A stretch of 29,209 nt of DNA from Acidobacteriota bacterium (GTDB lineage Bacteria; Acidobacteriota; Holophagae; Thermotomaculales; Thermotomaculaceae), in assembly GCA_003650445.1 (NCBI GenBank), contig QMQE01000003.1, positions 1 to 29,209 on the forward strand, given 5' to 3'. The position numbers and the translations under genes are program-made. The notes beneath the pieces were generated by a model. The model ran no database searches. It was not told the DNA's origin and was given only the letters and a program-made list of their open reading frames with translations. Position 1 is the stretch's first letter, and each line of letters starts with the position of its first letter. This document shows positions 1 through 7,641 of the stretch, in pieces.

Positions 1-90
1 TATGGTAAAGGGAGGTGGTAGGAGGTCAGGAAAACCAAATTTCTTTTGTGAAGAAGCGTTTCGGAAAATTTTATATGGAGGTAATGTTTG
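1..90. other. 5' edge, leader of the first gene
   Basis: No gene is visible in this short edge. It is purine-rich, with three GGAGGT blocks. The last, at 77-82, is 8 nt before the ATG at 91 and is the ribosome binding site of the next gene. The other two (12-17 and 22-27) are not followed by an obvious start codon and may belong to the end of a gene outside the window. I see no convincing promoter. Confidence 0.5.
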
Positions 91-1986
91 ATGAAAAAAC
101 TCTTAACAACCATTTTTATGGCTGTGCTGACAGTTTCCGTGTTCGCCACTGTGAACGTTGAAACTGAAACGCCTGCCGTCAATCACGACGGAGCTTGTGA
201 GCGTGTGGGTTCCATGCGTTTTGTTGTAACTAACGAACAGGACTATCAGTCCGCATCCAGTACCACTCCGATTGTGGTGAAGATTGAGCTGACTGATGCC
301 GCAGTCCTCTGCCATGATCTTGATGGCACCGATGATGCCACCAACCTCTGGGTTGAGTTGGAAGTCGATGGTACCATGTGGCAGGCTGGTGACGTTCTGG
401 CACGTGGTGCTCGTGGGTCCAATTACATTGAAGTAATTATCCGTGACAACCCCAATGATGGCGGTGGCGGCCTTCCGAACCCGACTGCGCAGGCATGGTT
501 CCGCCTCGGTTCCACTGTCCTGATCAACGGAGGTGCTTTCAGTCCGGCGTTGTATGATGACACCTTTGCCCCTGCGGGCAGCAAGACCCAGGGTGTTCCG
601 GTCTGCGTGAACTACACCGGCCGTGTAAATGGCGTAGATGCTTTCCCGGAAAATGACTTTAACGTCATTTCCCTGACCACGTGGGACGGCGGCATCAACG
701 GCACCCAGCTTGGTGTGTCTTACAGCCCCGCTAACCCCGCAATCGCTTACGGCGGTCAGGGCAGCACCCACAACTTTATTGTGGATCATCACTATGATAA
801 GTGCTCCCTCTCCACCGACGATGTGCTCCTCTGCCAGTGCTATGTCTACACAGAGGGCCAGAGCCAGGAAAGTGGCACGTATGATTGCTACGACCTGTAT
901 CGTATGGGCACACTGGATCTTTATAACATGCTTTCCGATCAGGACGGCGACGGCAACCCCGAAATCTGCCGTGTATATCTGACTGAAGACGAAGCCGGTA
1001 TGCTGCCGCAGGATTCTGTGATTACCATGACAATCGTAGACGCTGCCGGTAACACGCTGAGCACGATGCCTGCCACCGACGGTGTATACATCGAAAGCGG
1101 TTCTCTGACCGTGAACGCCACTCCGGCAACCACACTGACCCTGAATGCCTCAGCCGGAACACCTGGTGCTGCGGTGGATCTCACCACCAACACACCGGAA
1201 TACTCTGACTGGAGCTATGGCGGCTATGTCCCTGCCGATGGTGTCTGCGATACCAGCGGTAAAGACTCCTGCCAGGATGCTCATAATCTGTATGAATCAC
1301 TGACATGGTCCGTGACGAACCCCAGCACTGTAAACGCTGCTCAGATCAATGTGGGCGACGTGGTAATGGGACGCTACACCGCTGCCGGCGCAATTACAGC
1401 GTACGTGAAGATTGCATGGTCACCGTTCCCCTGCGGAACCGGAAACTCTGTCATCCTTCTCGACTACCCGCTGAATTTCGTGGCATGCCCGGATGAGAGC
1501 ACTGTGCCGCCGGTATATTATGATGCCTATGAGTACTTCACGTACTTCCCGGCTCTGAACGGCCAGTGGTGGGCAGGCCTTGCGGTAACCAACGTAAGCT
1601 ATTTCAATGAGAACTTTTTCTACAATTACAACGGTTTCCCCTGGTCGACTTTCCAGGTTGTGGATCAGGATGCGGACGTAACCCTCTACCTGATTGAAGC
1701 CGATGGTGACGTGTATATGGCGAATGTTGGTACACTGAAGAAATCCGGTATTCTGGTAACCCTGCTGTCTGACCCGTCATTTGCTCCGACGCCGCTTACC
1801 AAATCCGATACTGTTTTTGGCGATGAGCCCTTCTGGGTAGTTGCGAAAGCGACAGCAACCATTGCCAATACCAGTATTGCCATTGACGGCTTCGGTATGC
1901 TCGGTGATGGAAACCAGGGCCAGGGTACGCTGCCTCGGATTGACATCTGGAATTGGTGGGGTGGTAACGCATTTCAGAAAAAATAA
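91..1986 (+). CDS. Secreted cysteine-containing beta-rich protein
   Basis: Function unknown. The protein (631 aa) starts with a Sec signal peptide: two lysines, a hydrophobic stretch, then a likely cleavage after VFA near residue 19. The mature part is rich in Asp, Gly, Thr and aromatics, has no further membrane segment and contains 12 cysteines. That even number suits disulfide bonding outside the cytoplasm. The C-terminal 150 residues contain a block reading FPALNGQWWAGLAVTN, which resembles the WWYGLVLVNP block in the transglutaminase-like protein at 2928-5480. The two may therefore share a beta-sandwich module. I chose the ATG at 91 because GGAGGT lies 8 nt upstream; the adjacent in-frame TTG at 88 is a poorer fit. 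The gene ends in a strong terminator and appears monocistronic. A surface or extracellular structural or binding role is inference. Confidence 0.85.
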   Translation: MKKLLTTIFMAVLTVSVFATVNVETETPAVNHDGACERVGSMRFVVTNEQDYQSASSTTPIVVKIELTDAAVLCHDLDGTDDATNLWVELEVDGTMWQAGDVLARGARGSNYIEVIIRDNPNDGGGGLPNPTAQAWFRLGSTVLINGGAFSPALYDDTFAPAGSKTQGVPVCVNYTGRVNGVDAFPENDFNVISLTTWDGGINGTQLGVSYSPANPAIAYGGQGSTHNFIVDHHYDKCSLSTDDVLLCQCYVYTEGQSQESGTYDCYDLYRMGTLDLYNMLSDQDGDGNPEICRVYLTEDEAGMLPQDSVITMTIVDAAGNTLSTMPATDGVYIESGSLTVNATPATTLTLNASAGTPGAAVDLTTNTPEYSDWSYGGYVPADGVCDTSGKDSCQDAHNLYESLTWSVTNPSTVNAAQINVGDVVMGRYTAAGAITAYVKIAWSPFPCGTGNSVILLDYPLNFVACPDESTVPPVYYDAYEYFTYFPALNGQWWAGLAVTNVSYFNENFFYNYNGFPWSTFQVVDQDADVTLYLIEADGDVYMANVGTLKKSGILVTLLSDPSFAPTPLTKSDTVFGDEPFWVVAKATATIANTSIAIDGFGMLGDGNQGQGTLPRIDIWNWWGGNAFQKK

Positions 1987-2011
1987 CACCTGAATTTTCA
2001 GGATAACGGAG

Positions 2012-2040
2012 GAGGGGGCATTCGCCCCCTCTTTTTGTTT
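2012..2040 (+). terminator. Intrinsic terminator after the first gene
   Basis: A perfect 8-bp G+C-rich stem (GAGGGGGC/GCCCCCTC) with an ATTC loop is followed by TTTTTGTTT. It lies 25 bp after the stop codon at 1986 and separates that gene from the lipoprotein operon. A smaller hairpin (CCTGAA-TT-TTCAGG) sits just before it at 1989-2002. Confidence 0.93.
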
Positions 2041-2071
2041 ACAAATTTAAAGCAACAACCAGGAGATGAGA

Positions 2072-2521
2072 ATGACCGGGAGATGGTATAAAACAGCAGC
2101 AATTGTGGCAGGAATTCTCAGCATCATGACAGTGACGGCTTGCGTAGTACAGACAAGTCCCAGGGCGCTGGAAAAGCGGGTGACGGCTTTCTGGCATGCA
2201 CGGCAGGCAGGAATGTATACCTTTACCTTCAACGGAAAACAGGTGGACTTGTACAATGATTTTCTTTCGGAAAAAACAAAGAAACAGGTAACCCAGCAGC
2301 AGTACTATGGGTTAATGAATTTGAAAGTTAAGAATCCCCGGATTGATGGGATTGTTTATGATAAGGATGGGAAGAAAGCAAGTGTCGCTATGGAATTTGA
2401 TACAACATTTCAGCTGGCAAAGTTGAGAGGAATCAAAATCAAGCAGACATGGATTGTTGAAAAGGGGAAATGGGTATTGGATGACAATCCCATGCACAAC
2501 CCTTTCAGGAGCCGGCAATGA
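2072..2521 (+). CDS. Small lipoprotein of unknown function
   Basis: The predicted product has 149 residues. It has a lipoprotein signal: basic N-terminus, hydrophobic stretch, then the lipobox VTAC with Cys24 as the lipidated residue, so it is probably anchored to a membrane facing the periplasm. The rest is a single alpha/beta domain of about 120 residues. It begins with helical ALEKRVTAFWHARQAG and ends in strands with a KQTWIVEKGKWVLDD pattern. This layout is typical of NTF2-like domains, but I cannot confirm the family. The ATG at 2072 is preferred because AGGAG (2061-2065) lies 6 nt upstream; the ATG at 2066 directly abuts it. The last bases overlap the next gene as ATGA, so the two are translationally coupled and likely work together with the transglutaminase-like protein downstream. 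Confidence 0.8.
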   Translation: MTGRWYKTAAIVAGILSIMTVTACVVQTSPRALEKRVTAFWHARQAGMYTFTFNGKQVDLYNDFLSEKTKKQVTQQQYYGLMNLKVKNPRIDGIVYDKDGKKASVAMEFDTTFQLAKLRGIKIKQTWIVEKGKWVLDDNPMHNPFRSRQ

Positions 2522-2931
2522 AATATGTACATAGAGCAGGGTTTCTGACCCTGATTCTATTGATTTGTCTTTCTGCGTTTTCGGCAGAAACTACGTTTCG
2601 CGTCAAGGGGGAGAGCCTGACCCCTTTCGGGACCAGAATGTCTCTTGAGTGGAAGGTGAAAAGGGTTGAGGATAGCTACACTTTCCTGCTGAACAACCGG
2701 GAGAAGGCAGAAATGATACTCAAAGCAGGAAAAGTGGTGAAGATCAGGCGCCGTGTCCGGTATGCGGGGAAGGAAAAATGGATTGTACTGACAGACCCAT
2801 TGCAGATTCGGCTGGAATTGAAATCCGGGTTTTACCCCTTTGCCGCGGTATTGAACTACAGTAAGAATGGGAGCAGAGAAACAATACTGTCGACTGGGCG
2901 GTTTGAGGTTGTTCGGAGTACAGTAAAGTGA
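2518..2931 (+). CDS. Small exported protein of unknown function
   Basis: The 137-residue product has a Sec signal peptide (hydrophobic residues 8-22, likely cleavage after AFSA). A compact mature domain of about 110 residues with many alternating hydrophobic and charged positions follows, which suggests a small beta-barrel or sandwich. There is no lipobox cysteine and no recognisable catalytic motif. The start is fixed by the ATGA overlap with the preceding gene and by AGGAG at 2507-2511. The stop overlaps the GTG start of the next gene (GTGA). It is the middle member of a three-gene coupled unit in which all products are exported, so a role as chaperone, inhibitor or partner of the downstream enzyme is reasonable, but this is inference only. 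Confidence 0.78.
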   Translation: MKYVHRAGFLTLILLICLSAFSAETTFRVKGESLTPFGTRMSLEWKVKRVEDSYTFLLNNREKAEMILKAGKVVKIRRRVRYAGKEKWIVLTDPLQIRLELKSGFYPFAAVLNYSKNGSRETILSTGRFEVVRSTVK

Positions 2932-5480
2932 AACGCACAGCTTTTATTATTTTGAGTGTCCTTGTGTTTCCGGCACTTCTCTTTGCCGGTCATGAAGAAG
3001 TTACGCTGGCAAAACCCTGGAATGGCTACTGGTGGCCAATGTTTGAAGGGATGCTGGCAACCGGAAAGGGATACCGGGAGCATCCGTCAACGCTGGAGAA
3101 ATACGATGCGCGGTTCAGTTTTGACGGGAAAGCCACTGAATGGGAGCTGGAGAACCATTTCAGGCCGGATGGCGCGGCATGGAACGGTCATTGCAATGGC
3201 TGGGCGGCTGCCTCTGTATCTGAAGTAGAGCCCAAAGAAACGATCAATTCCGAAGGCTATACCTTTTACATCGGGGATTTGAAAGGGCTCTGGACCATGT
3301 ACTACCAGGGGGCAACCGGTCCGATTTACCGGGGTGCCGATGATGGGACCATGGATCCCCTGACATTTCAGACAGAACTGCTGGCCTACCTCAGGGACAA
3401 CAGTGTTCCCCTGTTGATGGACTCTGACGCGACTGAAGAAGTTTGGACATGGCCGATCTACGCCTACACAATGGACTGGACCGATGACGGGAATATACGG
3501 CATGTGACATTGCAGGTGCTGACCTCCACAGATGGGGTTTCACCAGATAATGTGAACACAGATTTCAAAACATTCAATTATACCTACGATCTTACACTTG
3601 AAGCCGGCGTACCGGCTTCCGGTGTCTGGACCGGCGATTCCGTAAGCTATCATCCAAATTTCTGCTGGTATCCCGAAGTGGTGGAATCCGGCAATCCCTA
3701 CAGCAATCCATATGTGGCACACGATAAGGTTGCACAACTGGCTGGCGGCGTTTACAACGATACTGTGGATGATGGGAAGGAGCCCAATGATAGATTTGAG
3801 GATTCAGTGGCAATGCAAGGGGGGTTCATCGGTCGTGTTCTGAATGAGGATTGGTATGGGTTCGACATTGAGCCGGAAGAAAAGTTCACGATGAATTTGT
3901 ACTGTAATAGTCGCCTGGCCAATTCAACAAATCCACCATTTTACGCTGAAATCTATGACGATACCGGGATTTATCTTGAAGATGTTGGATTTGAACAGGC
4001 CACTCGGTACCCCAACAGGACATTCACCGGAGTGGATTTTGTCAGTGAGTTCTTGAAGATTGATCCCATCGGAAATCATTTTTATGATGAAAACTATCAG
4101 TTTGGAGTGGAAGTACTGAGTCATACAACTGTGATTTCCCACACTATCCCAGGAGACAGCTATTGGGATAATTTTGTAGTGGCCGGTTTCTGGCCGGTTA
4201 CGGAGAACAAGGCGGTTCGAAATGATAGTGACTACCGGGTTGTGGGCATTTCGGGAGAAAAAGGGTTTCCTCTGGATTCCGGGACGGAAACAATTGCCGG
4301 ATTTGCGTTCAGGGAAGTGTCCTTGACGGGTGGCGAGAGCACACCGGACTGGATAAAGCTGAATTCTATGACGGACGAATATCAGGTGTACAGTTTTTAC
4401 CTTTCCCAGGGGGAGGGATCCATGTCATTTATGTCGGGGGAAACTCCCGATAAGGAACTGATACTCTCCCATGTGCCTGTTGAAGTGGGATATTGGTGGT
4501 ATGGCCTGGTGCTGGTAAATCCATCGAGATTCTATCCGGCAACGGTGGATGCCACCTTGTACGGGAATGATGGGGCCGAGCTGGCTGTTGTGAAGATTCA
4601 ATTAAATCCCTACCAGAAAAGAGTAGGGCTGTTTGATTCATTTTTCCCGGGGGTTTCCCAGCAGGATGTGTCCTACATCCGATTCAAATCCAATGAACCC
4701 ATTACCGCTTCTGCTTTGTACGGAACCCTGAATCATCGTGAACTTTCCTATGTTCCTGCAGTGGGACGTTCCGGGTGGATAGAGGCTGCGCCGGCAGAAC
4801 AAGCAGGTGAAGAATTGTCTTTTTTTATTCCATATAACCTTCTTGGATATGGGGATGATGGATGGAACGGTGTGGTTTTTGTGGAACCGGATGATGATGC
4901 CGTGTCTGCAACCTTGCACTTTAAATGGATAATGGATGACAATTCATCGGTGACAAGCAGCCTCTTGATTGGGATGCATCATAAATGGGTCGGCGTGATG
5001 GAAGACTTGGCCCCGGCTGAGGTGGATCTTTCCCATCTTGCGCGAATTGGGGTGACGGTACGAAGCGGTCCGGTTACCGGATTTTATATGACAGGAAGCC
5101 ACAGTAGGGGGACGCTGGTGTCTTTCCCTTTGCTCAAGTATTTTGACATAGCAGATGAGGTTTTCCCTGTGATTCAACGGGACGGACTGGAGACAATTGC
5201 CGTCTTTTATAATCAGAAGCCATATGCGGTGAATGAACTGCCTGTATTTGCTTATGATAGCGATGGCCAGCAGGTGGGAACGACCAAAAGGGTGGACATG
5301 AATGCTTTTGAACTGAAGAAGGTGAACCTGAAGGATATTTTTACAGCGGAAGAACTTTCGGAGATTAAGTCAATAGAGCTTTATACGGATTCTTTTGTGG
5401 TTCCGTACGTAATTTACGAAGACCCGGACGAGGTATATTGCGAAATTGTTCCGCCAACTTTGACCCATGGAGCAGAATAG
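2928..5480 (+). CDS. Secreted transglutaminase-elicitor-like enzyme with PPC domain
   Basis: The 850-residue protein has a Sec signal peptide (cleavage near residue 20, LFA-GHEE). Residues about 25-275 resemble the bacterial branch of the transglutaminase-elicitor family. The block AAWNGHCNGWAAAS places the likely nucleophile at Cys89, and a conserved-looking His192 lies in NIRHVTLQV. Enzymes of this fold form or hydrolyse glutamine-derived amide bonds through a Cys-His-Asp centre. Residues about 284-400 look like a PPC (pre-peptidase C-terminal) domain: KEPNDRFEDS, then DWYGFDIEPEEKFTM. The C-terminal half has two or more beta-sandwich modules with WWYGLVLVNP- and WNGVVFVEP-type blocks, likely for surface or substrate binding. 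The GTG start overlaps the previous stop, with GGAG 9 nt upstream. I am fairly sure of the architecture and less sure of the exact reaction; a papain-like peptidase is the alternative. Confidence 0.78.
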   Translation: MKRTAFIILSVLVFPALLFAGHEEVTLAKPWNGYWWPMFEGMLATGKGYREHPSTLEKYDARFSFDGKATEWELENHFRPDGAAWNGHCNGWAAASVSEVEPKETINSEGYTFYIGDLKGLWTMYYQGATGPIYRGADDGTMDPLTFQTELLAYLRDNSVPLLMDSDATEEVWTWPIYAYTMDWTDDGNIRHVTLQVLTSTDGVSPDNVNTDFKTFNYTYDLTLEAGVPASGVWTGDSVSYHPNFCWYPEVVESGNPYSNPYVAHDKVAQLAGGVYNDTVDDGKEPNDRFEDSVAMQGGFIGRVLNEDWYGFDIEPEEKFTMNLYCNSRLANSTNPPFYAEIYDDTGIYLEDVGFEQATRYPNRTFTGVDFVSEFLKIDPIGNHFYDENYQFGVEVLSHTTVISHTIPGDSYWDNFVVAGFWPVTENKAVRNDSDYRVVGISGEKGFPLDSGTETIAGFAFREVSLTGGESTPDWIKLNSMTDEYQVYSFYLSQGEGSMSFMSGETPDKELILSHVPVEVGYWWYGLVLVNPSRFYPATVDATLYGNDGAELAVVKIQLNPYQKRVGLFDSFFPGVSQQDVSYIRFKSNEPITASALYGTLNHRELSYVPAVGRSGWIEAAPAEQAGEELSFFIPYNLLGYGDDGWNGVVFVEPDDDAVSATLHFKWIMDDNSSVTSSLLIGMHHKWVGVMEDLAPAEVDLSHLARIGVTVRSGPVTGFYMTGSHSRGTLVSFPLLKYFDIADEVFPVIQRDGLETIAVFYNQKPYAVNELPVFAYDSDGQQVGTTKRVDMNAFELKKVNLKDIFTAEELSEIKSIELYTDSFVVPYVIYEDPDEVYCEIVPPTLTHGAE

Positions 5481-5577
5481 TGCGAGTGAAGGTGCATGTG
5501 CGTGAGGGAGGGTAAAAAGTCAATTTCCTGTCTTTACGCAACCTTGCGTTCCGCTCAACCTTATCCTTGCTTTTTCA
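5481..5577. other. Convergent gap with filler repeats and small palindrome
   Basis: This gap separates two convergent genes. It holds a GTGCGAGTGAAGGTGC-type segment and a CTCAACCTTATCCTTGC segment, both seen again elsewhere in the window. A 6-bp palindrome (ACGCAA-CC-TTGCGT, 5536-5549) could act as a weak bidirectional terminator, but it has no long T-tract. Confidence 0.45.
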
Positions 5578-7596
5578 TCAGAGTCCTGGATCCAGTTCAG
5601 GGTTGTCCAGTAACTTCTGCAGGTTTCGCATGTAGGGGCCTGCGGCAGCTGTATAGCGCTTGAATCCGGGAGTCCGGGATGCTTTCAGGAACTGGGACCA
5701 TGATTCTTTGTATTTTTTCTGAGCGTAATAATATTCTCCCAGTTTGATCATTGGTTCTGTGAAATCCGAATTCAACCGGATTGCTTTTTTACAGAATTGA
5801 ATTCCGGCTTTCGGGCGCCCCGATTGGAAAAAGAGCAGGCCTCTTCCGAATGCCAGCATAGCTCTCATATTGTTGTCCACAACCTGTTCTGATTTGAAGG
5901 TACGGGACTGTTTCCGGATATGCCATTGGATTTTCTCGATGGTGGCCTGAGCTGCGATGAGGTTTCCGTTATCCAGTTGAATCATCATCAGGGTCAGGGC
6001 GGCTTGTATCAGCCGTGGATTTGCCTGAAGGCTGCGGCTTAAATATTTTTCCGCCTGATCAAATTGTCCCTGGCTGTAATAAAGCTGGCCCAGCTGATTC
6101 AATAGTAAGGCTCTATTTTTCCCAACGACTTGAATTCCTTCTATGAGGGTCTGTTTTGCCTCCTGTTTTTTCCCGTTTCGCAGCAATAAACTGGCAAGAA
6201 GGCCGTAGGACTGGCTCCGCGGGCTGAGGAGAAGCGCTCTTTTGGCAAATGGGATAGCCTTGTCAATATTTCCCGCATCTTTTAAGGCAACAGCCAGGTT
6301 GTAATTGGGACGAGCCCGGTTTGGCGAGCAATGGACAGAGGATTTCCAGAGGGCAATGTTATTGCTGAAATCCATATTCCGGGTAAAGGTTCGTGCGGTG
6401 AACGAGAGAAGAAGGATTGCCAGGACAACGCGCCTTGAAGTCTCCTTTCGGATTAATACAGTGACAAGTTCAATTGCAATAATGGAGAAAAAAATGGCGC
6501 AGGCATAGAGGTTCCGTTCGCTCAAAGGGTCAATCATCCATCCGCCATGGCGAAGAATAAAGGAATTGGTAGGTGCAATCAATATCAGATAAGCGAGGTA
6601 GGAGAGGAAAGACAGGGGCAGTTTCTTTCTCAGGAAGAACAGTAAGAGGCCAAGCCCGAGAAGCAGGCTGATGGAAAGGAGGGCTATGGGATCTGTAAGG
6701 TGGCTGACGACAGGGAGGTCATGATCAATGTTCAACGCGTCTGGAAAGAGGAAGAGGCGAAGGGAGTACGCAACGGCGGTTGCATTTGTAGCCAGTGGTT
6801 TGCTGTCAAAATGGTGTATGTTTTGTACAATCATCCTGTGGATTCTGTTAAAGGGAGAAACAGGTACGACATAAGAGAGTAATAAAATGGCCATGATCGG
6901 AAGGAGTGCTGCGGCACTGACTTTGAATGCCGTTTTTGTGCTGACAGGGCGAACCCACAGGTAGATCAGGGGGTAAAATAGGACAAAGACAATGTAAACT
7001 TCTTTGAAGAGAATGGCAGTGATAAAGGCGGCCAGTGATCCGGTGAGGCGATAGAGCTGTTTCCTTCGGATGGGGGTTTCCAGTGATTTTAGAAAGATAA
7101 AACACCCCAATATGAAAAAGAGGCCTCCAATCCCGTTGTTTCTTCCCGAAATGTAAGAAACGGCTTCTGTTGCAAGGGGCGATACGAGGAAAAGCATGGA
7201 CGCGGCCAACGCGAACCACCGGTTGTAGATGCCTTTCATCTCCAGAAGGTGGAGCAGAAACAAAAACAGAATAAACGCTGTTAAGATATGGCTGAGAAGA
7301 TTGACAACCTTGTAACCGGCCGGATTGTTTCCCCACAATTTTTTTCCAAGATAGAATGAAAACCAGTAGAGGGGTCGCTGATTGCGGAACCCATTCCAAT
7401 GGATTAAGGTGGAAAAGTTTTCTATGTTGGGATTGTTCTGAACGTAAAAACTATCATCAAAGATGAAATCGCCCTTTAATTCCGGTGCGTAAGTTGTGAA
7501 ACCGATTGCCAGCATCACGAGAAACAGCAATGCCGGTTTGAATATCCAGGGTGTCTTTTCCTTTATTGTTTGTTTTTGTATTTTCTTAGCTGTCAT
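5578..7596 (-). CDS. GT-C membrane glycosyltransferase with TPRs (TMTC-like)
   Basis: The 672-residue protein begins with a membrane helix (about 18-37). A first extracytoplasmic loop follows that carries DFIFDDSFYVQNNP, where Asp47-Asp48 is the expected catalytic acidic pair of GT-C enzymes. About ten hydrophobic segments follow to residue 410, including the SYISGRNN block (147-154) characteristic of the TMTC/oligosaccharyltransferase-like group. Residues about 415-665 form TPR helices (NYNLAVALKDAGNIDKAIP and similar). Family members transfer a sugar from a polyprenyl-phosphate donor to proteins on the outer face of the membrane. Substrate and sugar cannot be read from sequence. An AGGAG lies 11 nt before the ATG, a long spacing. 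The gene follows the helical-repeat gene by 45 bp on the same strand and is probably cotranscribed with it. Confidence 0.85.
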   Translation of the reverse strand: MTAKKIQKQTIKEKTPWIFKPALLFLVMLAIGFTTYAPELKGDFIFDDSFYVQNNPNIENFSTLIHWNGFRNQRPLYWFSFYLGKKLWGNNPAGYKVVNLLSHILTAFILFLFLLHLLEMKGIYNRWFALAASMLFLVSPLATEAVSYISGRNNGIGGLFFILGCFIFLKSLETPIRRKQLYRLTGSLAAFITAILFKEVYIVFVLFYPLIYLWVRPVSTKTAFKVSAAALLPIMAILLLSYVVPVSPFNRIHRMIVQNIHHFDSKPLATNATAVAYSLRLFLFPDALNIDHDLPVVSHLTDPIALLSISLLLGLGLLLFFLRKKLPLSFLSYLAYLILIAPTNSFILRHGGWMIDPLSERNLYACAIFFSIIAIELVTVLIRKETSRRVVLAILLLSFTARTFTRNMDFSNNIALWKSSVHCSPNRARPNYNLAVALKDAGNIDKAIPFAKRALLLSPRSQSYGLLASLLLRNGKKQEAKQTLIEGIQVVGKNRALLLNQLGQLYYSQGQFDQAEKYLSRSLQANPRLIQAALTLMMIQLDNGNLIAAQATIEKIQWHIRKQSRTFKSEQVVDNNMRAMLAFGRGLLFFQSGRPKAGIQFCKKAIRLNSDFTEPMIKLGEYYYAQKKYKESWSQFLKASRTPGFKRYTAAAGPYMRNLQKLLDNPELDPGL

Positions 7597-7641
7597 TTCT
7601 GCGAAAACTCCTGTTCAATACGGGATGAAGGTCAGGTGACT

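Noticed and set aside
103..792. Open frame antisense to the first secreted protein
   Set aside because: The plus-strand gene has a signal peptide, ribosome binding site and terminator; the antisense frame has none of these.
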